A stretch of DNA of 32,519 nucleotides from Oscillospiraceae bacterium (GCA_021771675.1 JAETOP010000057.1:1-32519), one strand, 5' to 3'; positions 23,868 to 32,338 are shown, counted from the stretch's first letter. A program made the numbers and translations. Notes: generated by a model from the sequence alone, not told the origin.

Positions 23868-24415
23868 CCGTTCAACCCCCGTTTCTCTCCCTGCCAGTCC
23901 TGCCACAGCACGATGCTGTTTGCGGCCAGGGAGGCGGGAACATCGATGAGCCTCTGGTTTTCAGAGCCCCGGAACCGCAGAGCAAGATTCTTCTTCGCCT
24001 CCACAAAGGGGCCGTCCACCAGCACATCCAGGTAACTTAAAAACTCCCTGGTAATCTCCCAGGGGCCTAGGCGGCCGGAGAGAATGTCCCGGTCAAACAG
24101 GTATCCGGAGAAGGCCCAGATGCTCTTTTCGGGGTATTTTTCCTTGATCTGCCGCAGAAGCTCCACCACCGCCCCCTGATTTTCCGGCTCGAAGGGCTCA
24201 CCCCCCAACAGCGTCAGTCCCCGGATATAGCCGGGCTTTAACAGTTCCAGGATCTGGTCAATGGTCTGCTGTGTAAAGGGCCGGCCGTAATCAAAATCCC
24301 AAGCCTCAGCGTTAAAGCAGCCGGGGCAGTGGTGGGTGCAGCCGGAGACAAACAGGCTGACCCGCACCCCGGGGCCATTGGCAATGTCACAATTTTTGAT
24401 TTCCGCATAATTCAT
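23864..24415 (-). CDS. nrdG: anaerobic ribonucleoside-triphosphate reductase activating protein
   Basis: Radical SAM enzyme that installs the glycyl radical on the anaerobic ribonucleotide reductase NrdD. The 183-residue protein has the CX3CX2C cluster motif (Cys26, Cys30, Cys33 in GCTHHCPGC) and the SAM-contacting LLGGEPFE. Its presence implies anaerobic DNA precursor synthesis. nrdD is not adjacent: upstream is a terminator and the AI-2E-family gene; downstream is dut, overlapping by 4 bases. Confidence 0.95.
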   Translation of the reverse strand: MNYAEIKNCDIANGPGVRVSLFVSGCTHHCPGCFNAEAWDFDYGRPFTQQTIDQILELLKPGYIRGLTLLGGEPFEPENQGAVVELLRQIKEKYPEKSIWAFSGYLFDRDILSGRLGPWEITREFLSYLDVLVDGPFVEAKKNLALRFRGSENQRLIDVPASLAANSIVLWQDWQGEKRGLNG

Positions 24416-24434
24416 GTTTCTCTTCCTCCGTCTT

Positions 24435-24465
24435 AAAAACCGCCGCAGGTGATGCGGCGGTTTTT
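24435..24465. terminator. terminator between the AI-2E-family gene and nrdG
   Basis: AAAAACCGCCGCA (24435-24447), loop GGTGA, then TGCGGCGGTTTTT (24453-24465): a textbook stem with A and T flanks that can work in either direction. It directly follows the AI-2E-family stop codon. Confidence 0.9.
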
Positions 24466-24466
24466 A

Positions 24467-25918
24467 TTACTTTTCTCTTTTCTTTTGCAGCTTTGATGTG
24501 ATGCTTTGGAATCGGCTGCACAGCCAGTCCCACATTCTTTTCAGGAAGCCCCAAACGCTCTGCGCCCAGCCCTTCACCCTGGGCCAGGCCTTCCCCCACC
24601 AGGCGGCGCAGGCCGCCCCGCTGTGCCTTCCCTGCTCCCGCAGCTCAGCGCAGCGCTTTTTCGTCGTTTCCCAGCTCCACTGCAGCGGCTCCGGTTTTTC
24701 CGAGGGCCCCTGAGGCATATCCTCGTTGGGATAATCCGCCGCATACTGCTCCCAGAGCTGGGATTTTCCCTTTTTCCGCAGACCGATCTTTACCAGTTTG
24801 CGAACCACATCATAGATCACCGCAAACAGCGGAACACCGATAATCATACCCGGGACGCCCCAGATGCCGCCGAAGAAGATAATGGCGAACATCACCCAGA
24901 AGCCAGAGATGCCGATACGGTTACCCATAATCCGGGGGCCGATGACATTTCCATCCAGCTGCTGCAAAACAATCACAAACACCACAAACCAGACGGCTTT
25001 GATGGGACTTTCAATCAGAACCAGCAGGGTAGACGGAACGGCGCCAATCAGGGGGCCAAAGAAGGGAATGATGTTGGTCACACCCACAAATACGGAAATC
25101 AGCAGTGTATTGGGGATATTCAAAATGCTGCACCCCAGATAGCACAGTACGCCGATGATGGTGGAATCCAGAATCTTGGCATCGATAAAGCCGCCGAACA
25201 TCCGATCCACCAGGGAAATCTCATCCAGCACAATGTCCGCCCACTTCTCATTGAGGGCGCTCCGGACAATCAGGGTGCCCTGCCGGGCGAAACGCTTCCG
25301 GCTGAACAGCACATACACCGCCACAATCATACCAATAATCAGGTTATAGAGGCTGCGGAGCATGGCAAACACGCTGGAGCTGACTCCGCTGACCAAGGTG
25401 CTGATCTGGGGCATCACATCGTTGCGAAGCCACTGGGAGGTTTCCGTGTAGAGCTTATCATAGCTGGTATTGAAGAAATCGAAAAGGGCACCCATGTATT
25501 CATTGTCCCCGAAGGTGGTATCCGTCCATGTAAGAACGCTTTCCAGCCGGGAGGGGATGGTCTTGCCCAGAGCGAGCAGACTTTCATAAACCTGGGGAAG
25601 AATCATGGCTCCCAGAGCATAAATAATCAACAGCAGCGTAATCAGGCTGCCCACCACCGCAGCCACCGGCGACAGCGTTTTCAGTCTTCCCGGTAAATGG
25701 CGGGTCAAGAACGACTCGTAGGTATTGCACATGGGCCGGAGCAGATAGGCCACCACGCCGCCGTAGATGAAGGGGGACAGGATCCCAACAATGGTCTGAA
25801 AAAGCTCTCCGATGCCCCGCAAACGGTAAAGCGCAAAAAACACCGCAATACTCAGGCTGATGGCCCCAAAGCCTGCCAGCATCAAATACAGATAACGTCT
25901 CTTTTTCGGGTCGTTCAT
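24467..25918 (-). CDS. AI-2E family transporter (PF01594-type membrane protein)
   Basis: A 483-residue membrane protein with about eight hydrophobic segments. The family hallmark is in the second half: GGFIDAKILDSTIIGVLCYLG, then the re-entrant region FVGVTNIIPFFGPLIGAVPS and QQLDGNVIGPRIMG. Members export the AI-2 signal, act as Na+/H+ antiporters, or have unknown substrates; none can be chosen here. A basic, Trp-rich cytoplasmic tail of about 100 residues follows the last helix. I start it at the ATG at 25918, 6 bases after AGGAGG; an adjacent ATG at 25921 is too close to that site. Confidence 0.88.
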   Translation of the reverse strand: MNDPKKRRYLYLMLAGFGAISLSIAVFFALYRLRGIGELFQTIVGILSPFIYGGVVAYLLRPMCNTYESFLTRHLPGRLKTLSPVAAVVGSLITLLLIIYALGAMILPQVYESLLALGKTIPSRLESVLTWTDTTFGDNEYMGALFDFFNTSYDKLYTETSQWLRNDVMPQISTLVSGVSSSVFAMLRSLYNLIIGMIVAVYVLFSRKRFARQGTLIVRSALNEKWADIVLDEISLVDRMFGGFIDAKILDSTIIGVLCYLGCSILNIPNTLLISVFVGVTNIIPFFGPLIGAVPSTLLVLIESPIKAVWFVVFVIVLQQLDGNVIGPRIMGNRIGISGFWVMFAIIFFGGIWGVPGMIIGVPLFAVIYDVVRKLVKIGLRKKGKSQLWEQYAADYPNEDMPQGPSEKPEPLQWSWETTKKRCAELREQGRHSGAACAAWWGKAWPRVKGWAQSVWGFLKRMWDWLCSRFQSITSKLQKKREK

Positions 25919-26035
25919 CATATCCCTCCTCTTTCCGCAAATTTTCACATTTAGAGTATAGCAGTTTCCGTCCCGCATTATATGAACAAAGTGTGAACAT
26001 TTTCCGCCTTTGGTGTAAACTCCCGGCCCGCTGCG

Positions 26036-26063
26036 TTGCCAATTCCTGATTCTGTGATATAAT
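26036..26063 (+). promoter_or_regulatory. promoter of the zinc peptidase gene
   Basis: TTGCCA (26036-26041) and TATAAT (26058-26063), spacer 16, with TG one base before the -10 box (extended -10). Confidence 0.7.
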
Positions 26064-26115
26064 AAAAATAAACTTAACGAATTTGGGGAAATATCCCTGC
26101 AGAAAGGAGCAAACC

Positions 26116-26838
26116 ATGCCATATTACTACTACGGCTTTGACTGGACCTATGTCTATCTGGTTCTTCCCTGCCTGATTCTCTCCCTCTGGGCCAGCGCCC
26201 ATGTGAACAGCACCTTCCGCCGCTACTCCAAGCAGCATTCCACCCGGGGGATTACCGGGGCGGATGCCGCCGCCCGGGTTCTTGCCGCCAATGGGGTGCG
26301 GGGAGTACGGATTGAGCACATCAGCGGTAACCTCACCGACCACTACGACCCCAGCTCCAATGTGATTCGTCTGTCGGACAATGTATACGGCAGCACCTCC
26401 ACCGCCGCCATCGGTGTGGCCTGTCACGAGGCCGGACACGCTGTGCAGTACGCCCAGCAGTATGCTCCCATCAAGCTTCGCTCCGCCATCATCCCGGTGA
26501 CCAATTTTGGCTCCAGGCTGGCCATGCCCCTGATTCTTGTTGGGCTGCTTTTCTCCTCCCTGGGAGAGCTCTCCAATTTCTTCATCTATCTGGGCATCGC
26601 CTGCTTTGGCCTGTCCCTGGTGTTCCAGCTGGTGACACTGCCCGTGGAATTCAACGCCAGCCGCCGTGCCCTGGCCGCCATCGAGCAGAGCGGAATTCTC
26701 ACCGACGAAGAGCGGGCGGAAGCGAGGAAAACCCTTACCGCCGCCGCTCTGACCTATGTGGCCGCCACCGCCGTCTCCCTGGCTCAGCTGCTGCGGCTGC
26801 TGATGCTCTTCGGAAACCGCAACCGCCGCCGGGATTGA
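26116..26838 (+). CDS. membrane zinc metallopeptidase (YugP family)
   Basis: A 240-residue integral membrane peptidase of the family typified by Bacillus YugP. The zinc motif HEAGH is at residues 104-108 (ACHEAGHAVQYA), the first helix lies near residues 11-27, and two or three hydrophobic segments follow the active site; the C-terminus is basic. The upstream SGNLTDHYDPSSNVIRLSDNVY block is typical of the family. AAAGGAG precedes the ATG at 26116. Natural substrates are not established. A terminator that overlaps the next promoter follows it. Confidence 0.9.
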   Translation: MPYYYYGFDWTYVYLVLPCLILSLWASAHVNSTFRRYSKQHSTRGITGADAAARVLAANGVRGVRIEHISGNLTDHYDPSSNVIRLSDNVYGSTSTAAIGVACHEAGHAVQYAQQYAPIKLRSAIIPVTNFGSRLAMPLILVGLLFSSLGELSNFFIYLGIACFGLSLVFQLVTLPVEFNASRRALAAIEQSGILTDEERAEARKTLTAAALTYVAATAVSLAQLLRLLMLFGNRNRRRD

Positions 26839-26853
26839 CCCACCAATCTCCTT

Positions 26854-26877
26854 CCGCCCTGTTGACAAGCAGGGCGG
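26854..26877 (+). terminator. terminator of the zinc peptidase gene, overlapping the next promoter
   Basis: CCGCCCTG (26854-26861) and CAGGGCGG (26870-26877) form a perfect 8-bp GC-rich stem with an 8-base loop, followed by ATTTTT. The loop contains the -35 box of the downstream promoter. Confidence 0.75.
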
Positions 26878-26890
26878 ATTTTTGTATAAT
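26862..26890 (+). promoter_or_regulatory. promoter of the Met_gamma_lyase-family gene
   Basis: TTGACA (26862-26867) and TATAAT (26885-26890), spacer 17, full consensus. The -35 box is in the loop of the preceding terminator and the spacer holds its right arm and T-run. Confidence 0.8.
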
Positions 26891-26933
26891 TTGGGAGCAA
26901 ATCTTGCGATGTTACGAAAAGAGGATGGAGTTT

Positions 26934-28235
26934 ATGGAGCAATTGCTGGAACTGTATCAGACCATGGGCATCTCTCCGGCGGTGTATGCTTACGGAGAGC
27001 AGGCCCTGGAAAAGCTGAAAGACCGGTTTGCCGCCATTGACCAGGTGGCCGAGTACAACCAGGCCAAGGTCATTGCCGCCATGCAGAAAAACAAGGTGTC
27101 CGCCGCCTGCTTTGCCGCCACCACCGGCTACGGCTACGACGACCTGGGCCGGGACAATCTGGAAAAGGTGTACGCCGATGTCTTCCACACGCAGGCCGCC
27201 CTGGTTCGCCCCCAGATCACCTGCGGCACCCATGCTCTCACCGTGGCTCTCAGTGCCAATCTGCTGCCGGGGGACGAGCTGCTCTCCCCTGTGGGCCTGC
27301 CCTACGACACCCTTCAGGAGGTCATCGGCATCCGGGAGAGCCCCTGCTCCCTGGCAGAATACGGCGTCAGCTACCGCCAGGTGAACCTGCTTGCAGACGG
27401 CAGCTTCGACTACGACGGCATCAGGGAAGCCATCAACGAGAAGACCAAGCTCATCACCATCCAGCGCTCCAAGGGCTACGCCACCCGGCCCACCTTCTCC
27501 GTCGGGCAGATTGGAGAGCTCATCTCCTTCTGTAAATCCATCAAGCCGGAGGTTCTGGTGATGGTGGACAACTGCTATGGAGAATTTGTGGAGACCATCG
27601 AGCCCTCCGACGTGGGGGCGGATATGGTGGTTGGCTCCCTGATTAAGAACCCCGGCGGCGGCCTGGCCCCCATCGGCGGCTACATCTGCGGCACAGCGCA
27701 GTGCGTCAGCCGGTGCGCCTTCCGGCTCTCCGCCCCGGGCCTGGGCCAGGAGGTGGGCGCCAATCTGGGACTGATGGCCGCCCTGTATCAGGGCTTCTTC
27801 CTGGCCCCCACGGTGGTAGCCTCGGCGGAAAAGGGCGCCGTGTTTGCCGCCAATCTCTATGAGCCCCTGGGCTTCCCCTGCGTGCCCAACGCCACGGAAA
27901 GCCGCCACGACATCATCCAGGCGGTGGAGCTGGGCAGCGAGGCGGGAATGATCGCCTTCTGCAAGGGCATCCAGGCCGCCGCCCCGGTGGACTCCTATGC
28001 CGATCCCCTGCCCTGGGATATGCCGGGCTACAATGACAAGGTAATTATGGCTGCCGGAGCCTTCGTCCAGGGCAGCTCCATCGAGCTCTCCGCCGACGGG
28101 CCCATCCGTCCCCCCTACGCCGTCTATTTCCAGGGCGGCCTGACCTGGTATCACGCCAAGCTGGGCATCCTGATGAGCCTGCAAAAAATGGTGGACGCCG
28201 GCCTGGTGCCGAATCTTGCGGGCAGTGCCCGCTGA
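26934..28235 (+). CDS. PLP-dependent enzyme of the Met_gamma_lyase family (aluminium resistance-like)
   Basis: A 433-residue fold-type I PLP enzyme of a family annotated as methionine gamma-lyase family or aluminium resistance protein. ATTGYGYDDLGRDNLEKVYADVF is abbreviated in all members; also visible are QITCGTHALTVAL (cofactor phosphate region), VMVDNCYGEFVE with the Asp that contacts the pyridine ring, and SLIKNPGGG with the Schiff-base Lys238. It probably acts on a sulfur or related amino acid, but the reaction is not proven for the family. I start at the ATG at 26934; the ATG at 26925 abuts its own ribosome binding site. It has its own promoter and terminator. Confidence 0.88.
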   Translation: MEQLLELYQTMGISPAVYAYGEQALEKLKDRFAAIDQVAEYNQAKVIAAMQKNKVSAACFAATTGYGYDDLGRDNLEKVYADVFHTQAALVRPQITCGTHALTVALSANLLPGDELLSPVGLPYDTLQEVIGIRESPCSLAEYGVSYRQVNLLADGSFDYDGIREAINEKTKLITIQRSKGYATRPTFSVGQIGELISFCKSIKPEVLVMVDNCYGEFVETIEPSDVGADMVVGSLIKNPGGGLAPIGGYICGTAQCVSRCAFRLSAPGLGQEVGANLGLMAALYQGFFLAPTVVASAEKGAVFAANLYEPLGFPCVPNATESRHDIIQAVELGSEAGMIAFCKGIQAAAPVDSYADPLPWDMPGYNDKVIMAAGAFVQGSSIELSADGPIRPPYAVYFQGGLTWYHAKLGILMSLQKMVDAGLVPNLAGSAR

Positions 28236-28291
28236 CAAACTCGCGCCGGGCTGGTCTGTCATCTTTTTACCCTAACACCCGGTAACGTTTT
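28236..28291 (+). repeat. truncated copy of the block found at 32400-32458
   Basis: Begins right after the PLP enzyme stop codon. It shares CAAACTCGC, TGGTCTGT, TTACCC and CCCGGTAACG with the later block in the same order and with nearly the same spacing. TTACC (28267-28271) can pair with GGTAA (28281-28285). Similarity fades after this point. It may be a conserved RNA motif in the 3' region or a decayed copy of a repeat. Confidence 0.55.
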
Positions 28292-28351
28292 GCGCCAAAC
28301 AGCGTCCGAACGCTTTCTCTCTGCCCCCCAGTGCAGCCAGAGGATTCATTT

Positions 28352-28394
28352 GCGGGAGAAGTCACGTTTTCTTGTGGCTTCCCCCGCTGTTCTT
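28352..28394 (+). terminator. terminator of the Met_gamma_lyase-family gene
   Basis: GCGGGAGAAGTCAC (28352-28365) pairs with GTGGCTTCCCCCGC (28374-28387) with one mismatch and one G-T pair, then TGTTCTTTT. It also lies at the end of the convergent ATPase gene. Confidence 0.75.
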
Positions 28395-29030
28395 TTATTG
28401 GGCTGCCCCGGCGTGGCCGCCGCCGATTTGGATGATCTCGTCCGCCGTCTGGGCCAATTCCCTGCTGTGGGTCACAACAATCACACACTTTCCCTCCTGA
28501 TGGGCAATGCGTTTCAGCAGGCAGGTCACATCCCAGGCGGTAGCCTGGTCCAGGTTTCCCGTTGGTTCATCTGCCAGCAGCACCTTGGCATCGCTGGCCA
28601 GGGCACGGGCAATGGCCACCCGCTGCTGCTGGCCGCCGGAAAGCTCCAAAACACTGCGGTTCCAGTATTCCTCCCCGATTCCCACGCTGTTCAGCAGCAT
28701 TTTAGGGTCTCCCCTGCCCCCCAGCTTTACATTTTCCAGAGGTGTCAGATAGTCGATCAGATTGTAGCTCTGGAAAACCAGGGAAATATGGTTGCGGCGG
28801 TGCTTCGCCAAGTCTTTGGGGGTGACGGGGATTCCATCATAGCGGATTTCTCCCTGAACGGGAGTGTCCAGCCCTGCCAACAGGGAGAGCAGCGTGGTCT
28901 TTCCCGCCCCGCTGGAGCCCAGGATGGCATATAGCCTGCCGCAGGCAAAGCCGAAGCTGACATCATCCAGAATCAGCTTGTCCCGCTGGGATTTATAAAA
29001 ATAGGATACATTCTTTGCTTCTAAAATCAT
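28395..29030 (-). CDS. ABC transporter ATP-binding protein (MacB/LolD-like)
   Basis: Cytoplasmic ATPase for the two FtsX-type permeases encoded upstream; 211 residues. Walker A is GSSGAGKTT, the Q-loop [18 protein letters not shown] is typical of the LolD/MacB class, the signature is LSGGQQQR, Walker [13 protein letters not shown] and the H-loop VVTHS. It is the last gene of a four-gene operon, 10 bases after the second permease. This class works as a mechanotransmission pump or lipoprotein/antimicrobial peptide exporter; the cargo is not evident here. Confidence 0.92.
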   Translation of the reverse strand: MILEAKNVSYFYKSQRDKLILDDVSFGFACGRLYAILGSSGAGKTTLLSLLAGLDTPVQGEIRYDGIPVTPKDLAKHRRNHISLVFQSYNLIDYLTPLENVKLGGRGDPKMLLNSVGIGEEYWNRSVLELSGGQQQRVAIARALASDAKVLLADEPTGNLDQATAWDVTCLLKRIAHQEGKCVIVVTHSRELAQTADEIIQIGGGHAGAAQ

Positions 29031-29040
29031 AATCCTCTCC

Positions 29041-30501
29041 TCAACTCAATTCGCTTAGAATTTCCCGGGGCTTTTTCCGCAGGATAGGAATTGCGGCAGC
29101 TCCTACAGAAATGAATATCAGCGCAATCATGCCCCCGGCGCTGAGCCGCCACATTTCCCCGGTGATTTCCACCTCCACCCCCGTGACCGTCTGTTCCGGC
29201 TGGGCCGAGCCGTACATAACTCTGCTGGCGTCCCGGTCCCGCTGGATTTCCGACTGCTCCACCTGGTCAGCCACCAGATAGTCCGCCGCCGCCCTGGAAG
29301 CCACGGGAGCCAGAATCAGGGTGAGCCCAAAGGACAGCAGGGTAATCAGCAGGGCCTCCAAAAGGAATTGACCCGTCACACTGCCCTTTCCAAAGCCAAG
29401 GGAAAGCAGGATTCCGATTTCCTGATTCCGATTTCTCGTCCAGAATAGAAATACCAAGGACAGAACGATAAAACCGGCGGCAAAGGTGAGCACAATCAGC
29501 AAGGTACTGATTTTTTCAAGGTCGTGGAAATTGGAGGACATGGTGGCAAAATTGCCGTTTCGGTCGATCAGATCATAGCGCTGCCAGTCGATGTTCACAG
29601 CCTCCACCGCCGCCTTCACCGCCTCGTATTCATCCACATCCCCCACCTGAAAATAGGCGTGCTCATAGCAGGGGGCCGTCTCGTTTTCCGCCTTTTCCGG
29701 GAACCGGAGGTCAGTGAAGATCATGTTTTCCCAGCGGTAGGTATCCCCGGACATCAGCGGCTGTATCGGCTGCTGGGCCTGATAGATGCCCACAATGGCC
29801 GCCTCCCAAACCGGGGCGTTTTCCGGGTCATGGCAGTCGTTGAATCGCAGGGAATCGCCGATGTGCAGTCCGTTAAGCTCTGCCAGCTCCTCCGAGATGA
29901 CGCACACATCCTGATCCTCCGGCCCGATCATGCGCCCCTGCTTCAGCGTCACGCTGCCGGAGAGCACATAGGAATTCAGCTCCAATTTCCGATTCCCCAG
30001 AAGGGTGACGCCGCCAATATCGTTGTATTGATCGTTGTCCGGGTCTTCGATCCGGGTGAAATTCACCGGATTGACGGCGGTGATCTTGGTTGTCACATTG
30101 TAGTCCGAGATTCCGGGCACGGCAGCAACCGCCTCCACATCCTCCAAAAGCAGGGAGTCGAAGGAATTGTCCGTCCACGTCTGCCACTGGGTACCGTAGG
30201 CGGTTTCCAGCTTGCGGATGTGCACGCCGTCCAAATCCCCTTCGTCCAGGTACCCCGGCTTGTGGGTACCGATTTTGTCCGCCGTCTCTTCCAGGCGTTT
30301 TGTTCGGTTGGACTCGTTGCCATCCAGCCGCAGACCGGCCCCCACAGCCTGCCGGGTCAAATCCTGGGTCTGGACGCTGGCATTCCGGCAGGCCATCCCG
30401 CACAGCAGGGACAGGCTCACCGTCACAATCACCAGCAGAAGCAGGGTGCTCCTCACAGGTCTGCGAAGGGCGCTTCTCCAGGCCCTTTGAAAACTGTTCA
30501 T
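29041..30501 (-). CDS. ABC transporter permease, FtsX/MacB family
   Basis: A 486-residue membrane subunit. One helix near residues 16-35 is followed by a large extracellular domain of about 300 residues, then a helix near ISTLLIVLTFAAGFIVLSLVFLFW, the RNRNQEIGILLSLGFGKGSV coupling segment of FtsX-type proteins and two more helices. I start it at the ATG at 30501 (MNSFQRAWRSALRR), 6 bases after GGAGGG; the long open frame upstream overlaps the other permease gene in another frame. It begins 3 bases after that gene ends. Confidence 0.9.
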   Translation of the reverse strand: MNSFQRAWRSALRRPVRSTLLLLVIVTVSLSLLCGMACRNASVQTQDLTRQAVGAGLRLDGNESNRTKRLEETADKIGTHKPGYLDEGDLDGVHIRKLETAYGTQWQTWTDNSFDSLLLEDVEAVAAVPGISDYNVTTKITAVNPVNFTRIEDPDNDQYNDIGGVTLLGNRKLELNSYVLSGSVTLKQGRMIGPEDQDVCVISEELAELNGLHIGDSLRFNDCHDPENAPVWEAAIVGIYQAQQPIQPLMSGDTYRWENMIFTDLRFPEKAENETAPCYEHAYFQVGDVDEYEAVKAAVEAVNIDWQRYDLIDRNGNFATMSSNFHDLEKISTLLIVLTFAAGFIVLSLVFLFWTRNRNQEIGILLSLGFGKGSVTGQFLLEALLITLLSFGLTLILAPVASRAAADYLVADQVEQSEIQRDRDASRVMYGSAQPEQTVTGVEVEITGEMWRLSAGGMIALIFISVGAAAIPILRKKPREILSELS

Positions 30502-30503
30502 AT

Positions 30504-31724
30504 TTATCCCTCCATTTTTGCTAAAACTTCTCTTGGATTTGCCCGGAGCGTGGGAATCAGGGAGACGCCCACGGCAATCAGTACCATTGCGCCGCCCAGC
30601 AAGAGTAGCGTCAGCAGATGTTCCGCCTCCAAATGGGCGCCCCGCAGGGCCCCGAAGTCCCCTGCTGAAAAGAGGCTCTCCAGGAGTCTGCCGGCAAACA
30701 GGCCGCAGAGCACAGCCGCTCCCAGCACCGACAGGGCAAAGAGGGTCAGGCTCTCCGTTATCGCCTGGAGCAGAAGATTCCCCTTTGAAAATCCAAGACT
30801 GATGAAAACTGCTGCTTCCTTCGTCCTCGTCCGCATCCACATACAAAGCAGCAGCGAAATGACGATCACCGCCGTGGTTACGGTAATGGCAAGCATCAGG
30901 ATGGCCGCCCGCACCACCTGTTTCAGCGGGGAAATCATCTGCCGGTAGAGGGCATCCGAGGTAGTGACACTGATCGCTTCCCCGTCCACCATGGTTTCCG
31001 CCTGTTCCCGAAGATTTTCCAGGCTGTCAGGGTCTGCGGTGTAAAGGGAAACCGCAGAATACCCCGCCACACCAAACAGCGTTTCAAATAACACCATATC
31101 CACATAAATCTGATTTTCAATCCGGTAGGCCGCCGCCACATTGTCCTCCTGCTGTCGCTCCATGCCGGAAAAGAAAATCCCGGTGATCTCCCCGGAGGCC
31201 CGCTCCCCCGTCGCTGTTTCCAGGGTGATGGCGTCGCCAAGCCCAAGCCCGTTTGCCTGAGCCAGAAGGGAATTGATTAAAACGCCAGTTTGGGCTGGGG
31301 TAATATGGGCTCCCTCCAACAGGCGGTACTTCTCCTGGGCAAACAGGCCGTCCGGCTCCGTATTGTCGCAGCCATGGAGGGTGACAGACAAATTCAGCGG
31401 CTCGTCGCCGTCCTTTATCATTATCGGGGAAAAGTCACCAGGGAACGCAGTTCCCCCCGCCCCTCGGTTGACCTTCGTCACGGAGGGGAGCTCCCCCAGC
31501 CGTGAGACGGTTTCGGACGGAATGCCGTTGCGCCCCCGCAGGTCGGACAGAACGACTTTTGTCCCCGTCTTCTCCCGGATGGAGCGGTTTGCGCTTTCCG
31601 TGGTTTGCAGGATGATGGCGGCGCACAGAATCAGGGTGCTGACCACCAGGAAGCAGAAAAACAGGAGGACGCTTTTGCCTTTCTTCCGCCACAGATAGCA
31701 AAACCCACGCTGATAAAAGTTCAT
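30504..31724 (-). CDS. ABC transporter permease, FtsX/MacB family
   Basis: Partner of the neighbouring permease; 406 residues with the same plan. The N-terminal YLWRKKGKSVLLFFCFLVVS helix leads to an extracellular domain of about 220 residues, then three C-terminal helices with the RTKEAAVFISLGFSKGNL segment matching RNRNQEIGILLSLGFGKGSV in the other subunit. The two probably form a heterodimer, unlike the MacB homodimer. It starts 4 bases after the lipoprotein gene stops. Confidence 0.9.
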   Translation of the reverse strand: MNFYQRGFCYLWRKKGKSVLLFFCFLVVSTLILCAAIILQTTESANRSIREKTGTKVVLSDLRGRNGIPSETVSRLGELPSVTKVNRGAGGTAFPGDFSPIMIKDGDEPLNLSVTLHGCDNTEPDGLFAQEKYRLLEGAHITPAQTGVLINSLLAQANGLGLGDAITLETATGERASGEITGIFFSGMERQQEDNVAAAYRIENQIYVDMVLFETLFGVAGYSAVSLYTADPDSLENLREQAETMVDGEAISVTTSDALYRQMISPLKQVVRAAILMLAITVTTAVIVISLLLCMWMRTRTKEAAVFISLGFSKGNLLLQAITESLTLFALSVLGAAVLCGLFAGRLLESLFSAGDFGALRGAHLEAEHLLTLLLLGGAMVLIAVGVSLIPTLRANPREVLAKMEG

Positions 31725-31728
31725 TCCC

Positions 31729-32220
31729 TCACCTCACCATTCTGTAGAGGAAAACCCTGTCCGCATGAACTACATTGCCGCTGTCATATTCGCCCCAGAC
31801 GATGATGGTCGCCTGCTTTTTCACGTCGCTGACACTGGCGTCCTCATAGCGAACCTCCCCGGTCTGGGGATTGGAATAGGCGTATTGGAAGCGGCACCCG
31901 CTGTCATATACCACCGAAATCTGCTCCCAGCTGTCTTCATATCCGGGGGCAGGGCCCGCCGCCACATCACCATCCTCATGGGTGGGCGCCACGGTGCAGC
32001 CCGTCTGGGTAAAGTCTGACACGGTTCCGTTCAGTTTGGCCAAGGTAAACAATTCGTTACCGCTGGCGGGATTCTCTGCCGCCGCTTCCGTAGGCGGCGC
32101 AGTGGGAATCGGTTCGGTCTGGGCCTGTGTTGGCTGCACAAAGCTCTGTTCCGGCGGCTTTCCGCAGCCGGTGCAGAGCGCCGCCAGAAGGACTGTCAGG
32201 AAAATGATTTTGGGTTTCAT
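31729..32220 (-). CDS. hypothetical lipoprotein, first gene of the ABC operon
   Basis: A 163-residue protein I do not recognise by family. A hydrophobic signal peptide ends in a somewhat irregular lipobox (LCTGC, Cys19), followed by a Pro/Thr/Gln-rich linker to about residue 50 and a compact domain that is mostly predicted beta, rich in Tyr, Asp and Val, ending YDSGNVVHADRVFLYRMVR. GGAGG precedes the ATG by about 7 bases. As the lead gene of an MacB-like operon it may be an extracellular partner of the pump (inference from position only). Confidence 0.75.
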   Translation of the reverse strand: MKPKIIFLTVLLAALCTGCGKPPEQSFVQPTQAQTEPIPTAPPTEAAAENPASGNELFTLAKLNGTVSDFTQTGCTVAPTHEDGDVAAGPAPGYEDSWEQISVVYDSGCRFQYAYSNPQTGEVRYEDASVSDVKKQATIIVWGEYDSGNVVHADRVFLYRMVR

Positions 32221-32265
32221 GATGAAATACCTCCTTTTCGGGGGCCATCATACACTGCCAGCTCT

Positions 32266-32289
32266 TAAAAAGTCCTGTAAAAAATCCTG
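32266..32289. promoter_or_regulatory. tandem 12-bp direct repeat in the divergent control region
   Basis: TAAAAAGTCCTG (32266-32277) is followed immediately by TAAAAAATCCTG (32278-32289), 11 of 12 identical. Tandem direct repeats of about one helical turn upstream of MacB-like operons are often response-regulator sites; no regulator gene is in the window. No clear -10/-35 pair is seen for the minus-strand operon. Confidence 0.5.
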
Positions 32290-32329
32290 GAATCCTCATC
32301 AATTCTTAAAGGCTTTTTAGAGAATTCTG

Positions 32330-32338
32330 TGGTATAAT
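32330..32338 (+). promoter_or_regulatory. extended -10 promoter element reading off the window end
   Basis: TGGTATAAT: a perfect -10 hexamer (32333-32338) with the TGn extension and only a weak -35. It would start transcription near 32345, at the front of the structured sequence. Confidence 0.55.

Noticed and set aside
26784..28262. 492-codon minus-strand open frame
   Set aside because: Antisense to the Met_gamma_lyase-family gene; Gly/Val/Ala-rich with no domain and no ribosome binding site.
30502..30846. N-terminal extension of the 29041-30501 permease
   Set aside because: The added 115 codons lie in another frame of the neighbouring permease gene; the ATG at 30501 has its own ribosome binding site and begins a typical membrane anchor.
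29524..30948. 474-codon plus-strand open frame
   Set aside because: Antisense to two permease genes and spans their junction, so it cannot be an independent conserved gene.
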